A DNA stretch of 64,000 nt from Agarophyton chilense (lineage: Eukaryota > Rhodophyta > Florideophyceae > Gracilariales > Gracilariaceae). The stretch lies in contig JARGXX010000068.1 of NCBI GenBank assembly GCA_030374765.1, positions 1,674,001 through 1,738,000 on the forward strand, in the 5' to 3' direction. How positions within the stretch are numbered: position 1 is the stretch's first letter; the number at the start of each line of letters is the position of its first letter. A program made the position numbers and the translations under genes. Below the pieces are notes generated by a model. It was given only the letters and a program-made list of their open reading frames with translations. It made no database searches and was not told where the DNA came from. Shown here in pieces: positions 43,958-56,800 of the stretch.

Positions 43958-46900
43958 TGGCCGAACCCAACCTGCAATTGGAAGGCCAATCGATACCCAG
44001 AACCGTGAATGTGGAAGAGAACACGTCACAACCAGTTCCGGTTTGTCATATGAAGTACAACAACTATAAAGTACGGGCTTCATTGTGTTTCTCCGAACGC
44101 CTTGCGGTTCCGGTCAACTGCGTGTTGGATACGGGGGCCGGTCCAAACGTCCTGAACTCCCGCGTCAAACCTGAGGCGGTACTTCGGAACTTGAGCCGAC
44201 CTCCCGACAACAACCCGCTGGTGGATGCAAATAAGCGCCCATTAAACCTTCGAAGTATGCTCACCACTGTGGTGCAGCTCGGACACCTCAAGGTAAGACT
44301 TCAATTATTTGTTGTCGACCGTTTACCGACAGACTGCCTACTAGGTACGAACTTCATTGACAAACATGTCAAAGCAATCCTTCCTGGTTCCCATACCGTC
44401 GCCCTACGTCAGGGGGGACGAATTTCCATTTTAGGTAATACGAAAACAAAACGGGGATGGTTCGTCAAACCAAAGAAGACAATATCCACCGAAACGGTCT
44501 CCAACAAAGTGCGCATTACCAAACAGGTTGTTATCCCGCCAATGCACCAAATATTGGTACCGATGTCGTGTGCGACCTCCGGGCTGGTCATACTACAAAA
44601 CCATCCGAGGTTAGCACATCGACACCTCACCTTGATGGCCAACTGGATTGTCGACAACATTCCAACTCAACCCTTTAAGGTGTGTCTCAGCAACTTCAGC
44701 AGTCATGATGTGAAGTTGCCGAAAAATACCAATGTTGGCATCGCACTACCGGCACCACAAGGGGTATTGACCGTAGCTCACACTGATCTCGGCGAGGTCG
44801 CCCTCGATAAGGAAGGGGCGTGCGCAAATGCGTCCACACCCACAAAGGTATCGATTAATACCAACTTGGAAGCGAAAGTAACCGATAAGGCATCGGTAGA
44901 CAAAGAAGAGAAACCGGACTCTGAGAGGCAATGGAAAGATACAGTCCAGATCGGTGAAGAAAATGGCCAACTGCGGGGCCGTATTATCGACCTCCTGAAG
45001 GAGTTCGAAACCATGTGGTCAGGCCATCTGGGCCAAATTAAGGCAACACAGCATCGCATCGAGCTCCTCCCTGAGTTGAAGCCGATTTATCAGCAACTAT
45101 ACCGTGCAGGTCCGAAGGCGAGAGAAGTAGAACTCAAAGAAGTGGAGCGATTGCTCCAAGAAGGTGTAATTGAACCAGCAAACTCAGATTGCGCTAGTCC
45201 CGTGGTTCTGGTTCAGAAGAAAGGGGATAACCGTATGGGGTTCTGTGTGTACTACAGGAGGTTCAATAGCGTGACTGTCAGGGACTCGTACCCGATACCC
45301 AGAATGGATGAGTGCATCGACTCCTTGGGAGATGCGCAGATATTTTTCACGTTGGATGCCAATTGTGGTTATTGGCAGGTACCTGTAGGTGAGGAAGATC
45401 GGGACAAAACGACCTTCACGTGCCATGCAGGTTTGTTTCGCTTCACGAAGATGCCTTTCCGGTTGCGCAATGCTCCAGCAACCTTTCAAACGGCTCTGGA
45501 CATCATCCTTTCGAAGGTTAAATGGACAACCGCCTTGGTATACATCGATGATGTGATCATCTATTCCAGATCGGTAGAATAACATTTTGCTCACGTACGC
45601 ACCGTACTAACCCTCCTAGCTGAGGCGGTGGTGACGCTGGAGCTACGCAAATGCGTCTTCGTTACCAGGACGGTTGAATACCTGGGCCACATTATAGGCC
45701 CTGGTACCCTAGAGATTGCGCCGAGCAACATTAAAGCCGTACCGGAGGTCAAGTGGCCACGATCCCAGATATACGTAAGATCCTTTATAGGTTTATGTAA
45801 CGTCTACTGTCGCTTCGTGAAGGGATTCGCGAAAATAGCGGCTCCCCTCGACAAGAAGCTCCAGAAAGGTGAACCTGAACGGTTTGAGAATCTATCGAAC
45901 GAAGAAATGGACACCTTTGAGGAATCGAAACGAGCGCTGTTGTCGCCGCCAACCTTAGCGTTACCGAAAACAGGTCTACCATACACGCTGGATTCAGATG
46001 CATCCCATGCCCAAAACGGTTGTTGTCTCATGCAGGAGAAGCACAGCGGAGACAAATTACCTATAGGATACTGAAGCCGCGCTATGAATGAGGCGGAGCA
46101 GAACTACACGGTAACCGAGAAGTAATGTCTAGCAGTAGTGAGGAGCATGTTTATGCTCCGTCCATACCTTTATGGTTAGCGCCTTACGTTGCGCACGGAC
46201 CACAACGCCTTAAGGTGAATCGTCGGACTCGCAGAGGCGTCTGGTAGACTTTACCGTTGGAGGTTGAGACTGTCGGAGTTTGAATACGACGTACAGTACC
46301 GTCCAGGTATCAAGCACAACATAGCTGACGATATGTCACGCTTAAACACCTCAGGGTTAGAGACAGAACCTGTGGACGATGATATCCCTTGCTTCTTGGT
46401 GTCATCAAACCAAAATGGTACCGGCGAACACCTAGAAGGATGTTGGGACTTACCTGAAGAAGGTGCTTTGCGAAACACCGGCATGGCAACGCAGATACTG
46501 ACCCTAGAGGAAACGAACGGCATGCCCGTAACCCTAGAGGAATTTCTACGAGAACAGGCCCAGGATGCCTACTGCAGAACCCTGGCTGACCAAATTGGTT
46601 TCAAAGGATCACCGTTCGATGTGGACCGCAATGGGTACATCGTGAGAAGGTCAACCTTGGTTGGTAGCCTTCAAAAGGTGGTTCCGAAGGCACTGCGCGC
46701 GAGACTCTTGTATCTCGCGCAATACCCGCGACTATCGGGACACCCCGTTGCCACCAGGATGTAGCACACCTTGAGGCAACAGTTCTTTAGGCCTCATATG
46801 GCCTATGATGTCTATACCTTTGTAGGTCAATGCGAATCTTGTGTTCGTACCAGCGGTGGTATTCGAAAGCATCGAAAGTACCTCAAGCTGTTTCTAGCAG

Positions 46901-47610
46901 CTGGTCCACTGGAGTTCGTTGTGATAGACCTTCTAGGGCCACTTCCCAAAACCAAAAACGGGTATCAGCACATTCTAGTGATCACCGACAGGTTCTCGAA
47001 GCTCACGAGAGCGATACCTTTAAAGGAGGCGACGTCAACAACGCTGGCGATCGCGTTCCTCAACAATTGGGTCTACCCGTATGGCGCACCACTGTACCTA
47101 CTTACCGATAATGGTTCAAACTTGGCATCGAATTTCTTCGAAGCAGTCTGTGACCTCTTGGATATCAAACACTATTTCACTACTGCCTACCACCCGCAGA
47201 CGAACGGACAGGTCCAGCGCTTTAACCACACTTTGGTATCAAGGCTACGACACTATACGGAAGAGCACCAAACTGGGTGGGATGAGCTGGTGCAACCGCT
47301 CACCTACTCCTATAACCTTCAGGTACACCGGTCAACGCAGACCACTCCCTTTGATTTGGTTCTTGCGCGACACCCCCCAGGTATTGTAGTGCAGGGAGAT
47401 CATACCACCAGCACTGCAGCTGGCGCACTGACCCCTGCCCAGGTCACTCGGAATACCCTTGTGAGGTTGAGGAGGGCTCTCAAACATGCAGAGAGCCGCA
47501 TCACTGTAGCCCAGAAGCGGTACAAGGCCGACTATGACCGTAGGCTAGCCAAAAATGGTCTCTGTATCCTCCGGACATTATGTCTACATAAACAACCCAC
47601 CTTCAGGTAA
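43945..47610 (+). pseudogene. pol: gypsy-3 Pol, decayed
   Basis: One phase with stops at 45580-45582 (TAA), 46072-46074 (TGA), several in 46120-46250 and 46762-46764 (TAG). Protease CVLDTGAGPNVLN, RT with YIDDVIIYS near 45541, a fragmentary RNase H, integrase finger region (RQQFFRPHMAYDVYTF; CESCVR) and core are in order. First D in FVVIDLLGP and second D in LTDNGSNLAS are present, but the catalytic Glu is Gln: TNGQVQRFN (CAG at 47215-47217). The C-terminal part continues after a frameshift at about 47555 in the next phase to 47887. Confidence 0.88.
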
Positions 47611-48062
47611 AATACCACGACCGGGTGATGAATCAGACTATGAAGCTATGGAGAGAGATATCAATTCGAAGCTTCTACCCAAATCAGTGAGACCTTATAA
47701 GGTATTGAACGCATCAGACCACGCCGTTACGGTTGACCAAGATGGGATACCGAATACGATATCAATTGACCGTATTACGGTAGCACCTGAAACGGTTCAA
47801 CATCGCATGGATGGAGGACACCTCAGCCCGAGAGCCCAGAGCGGTAGCTCTGCGCACTCGACCCTCGGAGGACCCCACCCCGATTGAAGGGAACGATGAC
47901 CGTCAACGTGATGATCCGGATTACAACCCTCTAACAGGGACGGAAATTGAACCCCAACCGGTAACAGAGGGAGCTCCCGACCCGGCTCCCACACACGAAG
48001 CCCCCAACTCGGAACATATGGACTCCCGAGGTAGCGTTCCCACGAAAGATCAAGACCAAACC

Positions 48063-48240
48063 TCAGATGAATTTCCCGTTGACCGTCTGGTGGGCCACAC
48101 GCGAACCTAAAATGGTCTGCAGTACACCGTCAGGTGGTACGGCTAGGGCCGAGAAGTGGACACCCTCGAACCCCCAGCCGCAATACCCCCACACTTCCGT
48201 ATCAGGTATTGGCGCCGTCGCAAGGAGCGGATGCCTGCAG
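48063..48240 (+). pseudogene. gypsy-3 chromodomain
   Basis: DEFPVDRLVGHTRT, a TAA, NGLQYTVRWYG, a TAG, then REVDTLEPPAAIPPHFRIRYW. Same fold pattern and position as in the other two chromoviruses, here with two stops. Confidence 0.7.
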
Positions 48241-49002
48241 CCGGCTAGCCTTAGACCTTCGTGGTACTCAGGACTAAGTATGTGGGAGAAAAGACGTTGA
48301 ATTCCCGCAGAAGGTGGACGCATATGCGTGTTAGATTACCTACAACGGAGGACACGAAAGAACAACTGAATGTAACAGTAGAGGAGACAAGAAGAGACAA
48401 AAGTTTACTTTAAGAAGAACCTGTCTGTTTAGGAGCAATGGAATCAGCAGGACCCGTGCTATTGACCACCCAAGGAGGAAAACATGCAGAAATGCTAGGA
48501 GCCATCGACCTAGGAGGTAGCAAAGGGGCGGTAGCCCCGCAACCGGGGTAAAGGAGCCAGGAAACCTTCCGGGAAATCCGGACAGCATGATAACGGTCGC
48601 GACGCCGCCAATTAAGGGCAGCGATACCTGAAGGGTTGTCGAGCCGTGGAAACGATCAGGCGGGACGGTCTGCGCAGTGACCTAGGAGGAAAAAGAAGTT
48701 TGAGCAACTGAGAAAGGTGCGATACGAACTTGGTTGAATGGTGGGCTATGCGGAAGCAGAATCGCAAGCACGCAGGGGCCCACTACCGAAAAGGTATCCG
48801 CGAACGCGCTCTTGACACTGCATCGTCCTCATGACAGTCCCTACCTGAATGGTTTTCGCTCAATTCGTGCGCCGCCGTCGTCGCTCGCACTCCCCAACCG
48901 ACACTGGCACCGAGTTCTGAACCTCAACCGCTGTCGCTCGCTATACCTTTATGGTTTGATGGAAGGAGACACGGGGTGTGTCTCACGGGTAGGAAGGGGG
49001 TT
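48241..49002. other. gypsy-3 3' internal region, no gene
   Basis: Only short frames. The antisense gene of gypsy-2 has no counterpart here. It ends in the polypurine tract at 48991-49000. Confidence 0.5.
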
Positions 49003-49382
49003 TGTCGTATAGTGGCAGAAGGGTTGAACTTTGAGGTTGTCGATATACTACACTAACCTTGTAGGTGATGGATGCGAGGGATCATCGGCCACGCAGCTCC
49101 GGGCGAGCTACCATCTAGGTGTTGTCAGCCACGTGTAGTGTTGACGTGTACCTTCTGGTTGAGTAATTGTTAGTAATTTTAATTGTAATTATACTTATTC
49201 TAGTACAGTAGTGGAGTGGCCACCTGGCACTGTAGCCAGTGCTGACCAGGTCTCTGACACTAGGTCAGAGACCGTGCCGTGCTGGCACCTCCCGGGTGAT
49301 CTGGAGAGTGCAGTCCACTGCATATAGGGAACTGCACCTCCTCCACCCTAGTCTGATAAAGACAGGCACCACTTGGGTCACG
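49003..49382 (+). repeat. gypsy-3 3' LTR, first part
   Basis: Matches 40992 onward (TGTCGTATAGTGG...CACTTGGGTCAC). It is cut at 49382, where the CACTA element begins; ACG at 49380-49382 is the left target copy. Confidence 0.92.
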
Positions 49383-49417
49383 CCCAGTGAACAGTGGTTT
49401 GGGACAGAATATGGCCG
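49383..49417. repeat. left terminal inverted repeat of CACTA-like element
   Basis: 35 bp starting CCCAGTGAACAG and ending AATATGGCCG; pairs with 59977-60011. GGCC-containing subterminal motifs follow to about 49565. Confidence 0.85.
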
Positions 49418-49840
49418 ATAATGGGACTTGATTAAATCCAAATTTTATTTTGCATGTCCAGAAGTGGCCGGCACAGGGCCGCCAAACAAGTGGCATTATC
49501 TTAAAAAAAATATTGATGCGTCGTAAAGTGGCCAAAAGCAGGCCAGCAGTTGACGGCCGTCCGAGAAATGGACGCAATGTAGCCCAATGGAGATGCCTCC
49601 GGCCCTATTTCGGCAATTTATATTTGAAAATACATTTGCGGCAGTCTCGTGCTATTCAACATCAGGAGGCCGCTTTGCTTTGCTGCATCGTAAAACACAA
49701 AAAAGAGTCGTGCTCCAAATTTCACGCTGTCATATTTCAGACATCCACCTCAAAACCGTGGCCATCCGAGCCTTTAATTCCCGCTCTCAAAAATTCGTGG
49801 TTAAGCCACGGAGAGTTCTGTTGCATTCGCCTCAAAATCC

Positions 49841-52800
49841 ATGGACTTGGCTGAGCCCAAAAACGATTTGCTTTGGAGGTTCATTGGGCGTTCTCTGTAT
49901 CTCGGTCTGATAACGTTTGGAGTCACGGCTTTCGTCGCATTCCTGCTTGACCATTGTCGCCGTTACATTATCAATTATGGACCGCGAAATCTTCATCGCT
50001 CCCTTCGTCGCTTGCCAAAACTACAAGGCTTTTCCATGAAATACCGTGGTGGGAATTTACACTTGTTTTTCTTTCTTGAAGTTATCAGATTCGCCCTTAA
50101 CTTGCTGGTATGTGTTGTGTACGTACATGGCACAAACTTGCAGAATGTCAGTACGTACATCAAAGTTGTGTACGGAATATCTTCGAGGCTACTTGTTATC
50201 GATGCTGTTCTGCGTTTACTATCAAATGAGTCAGCTTTCTCATCCGTTTTCTCCCTACAAATTCTGGTTGATTCCTTCTCATACCCATCGATGTGGATTG
50301 CTGATGGTCCGAATGCATATCTGAACTTAGCTTTCCTTCGCGCGGTTTCGCTATATCTTTCCTATTTGATCTTGGAAAGACTACTTTTTATTCGAATGAT
50401 GAGCTCCAGAAGGCTTCTTTTAAAGCTACTTTTTCAGAATCTAGTGCTGTTTTACACGCTTGCTGGTGCCATCCAGCTTCTCGAAATTCCAGGTGATCTT
50501 CTCCCTACAGCTTTTCGCGAAAGGTGGTTCAATTTTGGAGAATGGGCGTTTTTGAATTCATGCTACTTCATTATTGTCACTTTTTCGACCGTAGGATATG
50601 GCGATTTCTCTCCCTCGACTTTGCAAGGACGCATCTTCACTTTGTTCATCATTATCATAGGTATTGTTATATTTGCTTCCATCGTTTCGGAGCTCCTGAC
50701 GCATGCCCGTCGTCGTCGTGGGAGCGGATGGTTCGTTAAGAACAAGAACACTCGCCACGTCATTATAACCGGATCTCCAAACCGTATGGACCTCATCCAA
50801 TTCATTTCAGAGTTTTTTTCAGACCCCTGCGGTTCAAACAAGAATGCCAGGATTGTTGTACTCGTAGGCGAAGTACAATGGTCTGGCTCTGATTGGTATC
50901 AGTATATTGCGAAGAATTACTTCTTGCAGAACAGGGTGCAGTACATGCATGGTTCTGTTGGGAACTCCTTAGATCTCAGTCGTGCCGGGATTGAGACTGC
51001 TGATGCTGTGTTTATTTTGAGCTCGTTTAGGAACGGTGAAGAACCGTCAATCCAAGACACCGAAACCGTTATGAGCGCCTTGGCGATCAGAAACATTCGG
51101 ACAGATATTCCCATTTACGCTCAGACTATCCTAGAAAATTCTAATCTACAGACATACACTGCTCTCATCACACCATCTACTTTTTCGAAAGAGGAGACAT
51201 ATTTCAGAGGAAAGGAAATGAGTAGAAACGCAGCATATACCGGATTATATTTTAAAGTCCTAGAGCTCGAATACGAAACTATTCCAGAGCTACAACGCAA
51301 AGGCAGTGTTCTGAATAGATTTGAAGAACATGTGCATAGATACCTCGACACTCAAGAGGATACTAGAAGAAATTATGAAACAGGTCGTGGGAAAGATGAT
51401 CTTGCTCGTTCACAACTCGTTTGTCTTCAAGAAATTCAAATGGCGTTGATATCTGGAAATGTAAGAGCGAATGGGGTAGGTACTTTACTGTCAAATATGT
51501 ACCTTGACGTGCAAACTCCAGAATTCTCAGAAAACGAGCCACCGTGGCTATCGGAATACCATATGGGAGCATCGTGCGAGCTCGCTTATGCAATTGTTCC
51601 GAAAGAGCTCGACGGCGTTGCGATAAAGGATTTAGCAACAGAGCTGTGTCAACTAGGGCTTATCAGCGTGGCTTTCAGTGATGTCAGTAATCCTGTTCCA
51701 AGACTTGTCCTTAACACCGATGCATTGCTTTCCCGTGGTGATTTAGTGATGGTGTTGACGTATCATGAACTGGGAGCAGTTGCTGCCGTTCTAAACATTG
51801 TAGCACTGCGCTATGCAAAGCTACGTCGAGAAAAATTGGTTTCAACCACTCATCCGCCTCTGGAGTCAATGGGACAGTCGCAAACGGCGAGAGAGAATGC
51901 CCCACCCAATGTTCATGAGCTGGAGGCAAGTCAGATTCTAGAACTGGGTGAAATATCTCCATCATTCTGTTCTCTTTTACAAAACGCCGAAACCAGTCAG
52001 GGGATGATCTTGACGCGCTCTTTGATGAGGAAGATTCGGAGAGAATTGCACAGCAAGCAGAGAGGACAGAATGGCTTCTCACAAAAGCCAAAGCTCATCG
52101 CGTCCCAGAAGACTTGAAAGACCACGTCATCATTGCGCCCAAGGGTGAGGGGGCGTTGGAGACACTTACTTTGCTGCTTGCGAACCTGTGGAAAAAAGAT
52201 GTACGTATGTCAGTCAGAGGAACACACAAAGCAAATGTTGTCGTCGTTCATCCCTGCATATCGTCGGAATTTTGCGCTAAGTCATCTCCAGTTGTTGAAC
52301 AATACCTTTTCTTTGCAGAAGTATCTTCTACATCGAGGGCCACGTGTAGGAAGGCTAGGATAGCCCATGCAAACACAGCAGTAACCACAGCTCACTACAG
52401 GCAAAAACGAAAGTGTCCCGACTCTCAAACCTTACTCACTCTTTCTACTTTAAATTTCGATACCAAAGACGATCAGAATCTTTCTTTTTGTTCAGATGTT
52501 TTAGAAGAATGGTCGTCTGAGTACTTTCGAAAACCATTGCATCCACGTAGAAAGGGTGAAAATCTTGGAGAAGAAGATAGTCACGGTCCTTTAGCTGGTG
52601 AAAATCGCAATACATGTTCCACTGAAGGAGCTTCAAATGCAGCATCTGCAGTCAAACCCCAGGCGCCATCACGGGAACGCACTGTCGTCGGCCAAGGTAA
52701 CGAGATTCGTCAGGGGTCAACACGTCACAATGTGTCAAATGCTCTCCACGGAAGACTTTCGCAACAACCCTTAAAAAACTTGAGGGGTATCATTCCGGAC

Positions 52801-53828
52801 AGCCCCGCTAATATCGTTCCAGAGTTCGAGGGTGATCCCGCGCCTAAGCCTGGTGCCGTTAGAGCTCGCCGAAGCGTAGATATGCGTCAGGGGAGCTGCT
52901 TGTACAATCTAATGCCATCACTTTCCTGGCGCGGGAGTACATTGAACCAGGTTTCATTAATTTGTTTACCAATATTCTTGGTACTAACTCGCAGAGTTTT
53001 GGAATGAAGATCCGCCTTATCAGGATTCCGCCTTCCATGTTTGATTCCCGCAATACAGCTGGAAGAGGTGATCTTGAGCTAGTACGATACGAGAAAATTT
53101 TCAACGCCCTCATCAGATTAGGCGTAACTCCGCTTGGAATTTACCGTTCTGGTACTGCACCTGCGCTGTTGCCCACCAAATCCCGAAAGAAGAGGGGAGC
53201 AGCCGTGTTGCGCTACTTGGGACAGCTGACAAACGAGTCTTTATCTGGCGAAGAAGGAAATGAAATCGAGGGGTCATCTGTCTTCATTCGCGTGAGGCGA
53301 CTTCTCCGAAGAGTCTTTGGCACTTTCCGAGAAGTGCTTCCCAGTCATGTTCAAGAACAGGAAGGAAGGAATGAAGTCCATGGACGATTGGATGGTGAGG
53401 CTCACAATGATGAAATGGCTGTTGCATCCGATGAAGAAACGTCAAGCACGATTGATGTGAACGACGCATCCGACGCAGACTTTACAACAGATGCCCAAAA
53501 TCAATTATCAGGCTTTGCGGGAACTAACGAGAAGAAATATACTGCTCCAGCGGACAAAGAAGGCCACGGTGCGACGGGTGCGGGTTCAAGGATACATACA
53601 GTCACTTATGTCCTTGGGCAACTGAAATACACGGAAAAAGCGGTGATAGATAATTTGCTACCCTACGTCTATACACATCCCGATCTTAACACATTATGCG
53701 CTAACACAGATGGCGTCTTCGTCATTTGCGATCCATGCTTCGAGAACGAAAGAACGTCGTCCACTATACCCGCACGGCAAGGGCGCCCGGAATTTGGAGG
53801 TCACCGCGGCTTATTCTCTTGTTTCTAA
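49841..53828 (+). pseudogene. BK/Slo-type potassium channel gene with two frameshifts, inside the CACTA element
   Basis: A near full-length channel gene in three phases: 49841 to about 51950, about 51950-52865, and 52863-53828. The first part has several membrane helices (about residues 18-38, 73-93, 161-185, 198-218), a pore with the potassium filter TVGYGD (residues 250-255), S6 (about 264-286) and the first RCK domain from RHVIITGSP (about 303). HGSVGNSLDLSRAGIETADAVFIL and SQLVCLQEIQMALI align with the corresponding BK blocks. The second phase gives RCK2 (DHVIIAPKGEGALETLTLL; HANTAV), and the third the C-terminal RCK2 tail. BK channels are opened by calcium and voltage in other organisms. 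The frame breaks suggest a non-functional copy unless short introns were missed. Confidence 0.82.
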
Positions 53829-56800
53829 ACTTGTCAACAAAATATCGCCTTCCAGATATGTCAAGTACTCCGACAAGGCGTTGAATACATTCACTTGTCT
53901 CAATGGAAACCTCCGAACGCCTTCTATCCCTCGTGTACACAAGATCTAGTTGTTCCTCATGCACACACCCATACTGCCACTTGATCTGAAAAAGAGCTAA
54001 CATGAGCACTCGCTTCCCATCTTGTCTATTTATTTCGATGCAGGCCTCGAATATCCGTTGTACCTCACCATAGTACAGATCTCTCGTCTTTCGAAGTGAT
54101 GTCGTATGGGATACTCCAGAATGAGAATCAGCATCGATCTGTGCTTCGTCAACCCTCAAAAACTCTCCCGCGATGCAATGCTTTTGACGCGCTCCACGTG
54201 TGGACTTGCATCGTTTCGTGTACCACTCCTTGGTTTCAATGGAAAATTGTTGATTACTTTTGAAGATTGTGGCCCACTGGTACTGTTTGAGAGAAGTGAT
54301 TCTATAGCTTTGGACGCCATTGGAGACGTTCTGCCTCATGAACCTTGATATAGAACTTCTTTTTTCTCCGCATACCTCGCTCTCGATTCCAGTTCCATGA
54401 CACTCGACGCCTGTACTGGTATAACGTGTACTTTTCCCTTCGCCTGATGATTCAGAGTCCTGATCACTTGTTTCGCTCGTGAGTCTCAGAGTTTTCTCTT
54501 CGACGACTCGCGGAGCAAGTCCATTGTTCATAATCCGAAGGGCGAATAGTCTATGGTTCTTATGGAACAAGTGAGAGTATACATTTGTCTTGGAGGTCAT
54601 TCGCCTTCCCATGTCCCCAAGAAGTCGCTCGATAAGAAACTGAGATGTCGTTGGAAGAGGACCACACTGTTTCAAAAGGTCTGGAAGGTGCAATACTGCA
54701 TGAGTTGTAGGTGTGAAGCAGTACGCATCTGAAGGTTTTCTGTAGAACAAATCGACGAACCTTGCGTACAGCTCCTCCACAACATTCTTTAACTCTTCAA
54801 CTTTACCATCCACACACTGATATTGGAAGCATATTGATATCAGCCTCGACGTCAGCCTACATATAGTTAATATTTTCCCCTCAACTCCTTCACGATGCAG
54901 AAATGGAACGAGGTATATTTCTAACTGACGTTTGAAGTCCTCGGCCTTATATCTTTCTATGTCACGGAGAGCCAACGGTGGCCTCCCCCATGAAACAGGA
55001 ATTCCTCCTGAACATCGATCCATGTTACTATCTATCTTGTGGAGTGTGTTCCTTGGTATACAGTAGCTCGGAGTCGTTTCCATCTTCTCATGGCGAGCGT
55101 GAAATCCGCAGAGAAGCTTCAGCAAATGTTTACTCCAGCCCAAGAGTACCAGATGCATCACGTCGTATGGAAAAGAGTACTTGAAGTCCATCGAAAGCTT
55201 TCGAAAACAAGAATCGCGTTTGATGCCGGTTTTTCGTGCAATTTCATTCATTCCGGCAGCAGCATCATCGCCGAGTCGTTTGAGCTTGCCCCACGTGGAA
55301 ATGATATCGCATTCGTGGCGAGCCGAGCCGCATTCGATGTTGATAATGTCCCCAACTTTGTAGACAATTTTACGCCCTCTCCTCTTTTCCAACACAGCTT
55401 TCACAAGGCCAGATGAAATATGAGGAACAACGTAAGAGCTGTTACACTCGGGTATGTACGTCTTTTGCTTGAGGCAGAATCTACAAAACACTGTACCGGT
55501 GTGTCCAACGTACCCCAGCAGTTTTGAAGCTGCAGGCCAGTCAGCCGTGAAGAAAAGGACGTGTGCTCGGACAAGTCGGATACGCTTATCATGGCAGACA
55601 ACCTGGACACCTTTCTGTAGCTGGCGAAAGTCTTTCACAATTTCAGACATGAATGTGTCAAAGTACTGGGATATATGAGAGCCAGGTACAACGGCGAGGA
55701 TGAGGGTGTTATTTGCTCTCGATCGTTCCTCTACGCTGAAGTTCAACACTGTGCAAACGAGGGGCCAAGAAGATATTGGTTGCCCCTTTCTGTTCTTTGC
55801 GCACTCAAAACCATCTGTGGAGAATGTGAGAAACAAATGCAGCACATCTGATTCTTCATCCCACTGCTGCATGCAGCTGGAGAATTTTCTTTGAAACATA
55901 TTACCATGATGGAAATCTTGGTCCTCGGCAACATTTATTGATTCCATGCAAGCATCTTTGGCTCGCTTGCATCCTTCAATAAGTTCTTGGAACGAGTCAC
56001 GAACTCGGCATAGTGCCTTGATTGCAACTGTCGGTCTCAAGTACCAGAACTTTGCACTTCCAATTCCTTTGATAGTATTTTCACAGGCAGGACATTTAAC
56101 TGTGTTTCTCAGCCTGCCGGCGGAAGCAGTATGACCCTCCCTGCACATCTGCACATATGATTCCGTCGCGAGGGAGTTGCGAACAGCGAACGAAAGCATT
56201 GTACGGTATGAAACCATGGCGTTGATTGGGGCAACAGTGAGAAGCTTTTCTAATGTTCTCTGAGATATACCTGATAGTTCAGCAGTATAGAGAAAGGCTC
56301 CAAGCCTTCTGAACTCATCAGCGCTTTGTACACCTGTATTCCTCGTTTCTAAACCAGCAATGGCATCTGAGGAAAGGGAAAGTTGGGAAGCCTGTTGAGG
56401 GTCAGAATCTTCGGCACTTCCGGACATTTGGCCATCATCGGATTCATAGAAGGCAGAGCTCTGTCTGTCTATATCGAAAGCATACGCATCCAAAGGACTG
56501 ATAGCGCCATGTTGCAACAACGAAAGTTGCGCATCCTCATTTTTCGCATCCACGGGAAGATTATGGAAACTGTTTTGAGGATTCACGATGGGCACATGAA
56601 GGGGTGAATCCTCCTCTCTACCAAGATCAAATCCCCTCACATCGGAGCTCTCCTCCATTTCGCTCAAATCTTTCTGCGTTTGAAGTGGAGAAATAGATTG
56701 CTCATCATTCAGCAATTTCTGCTCGGGCTCGAGCTCCCATCTGCACCTTCTTTTTCTGCAAGGGGCTTGCTCGGGAAGCCTTGTATATTGTTCGGAGCTT

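Noticed and set aside
48340-48588. Antisense ORF of gypsy-3 equivalent to that of gypsy-2
   Set aside because: Only 82 codons, hydrophobic and without resemblance; the space between chromodomain and LTR is too short.
51916-52010. A short intron at the first channel frame break
   Set aside because: The GT...AG stretch from GTGAAATATC to AAACCAG is about 49 bases and does not restore the phase, so a frameshift is the simpler reading.
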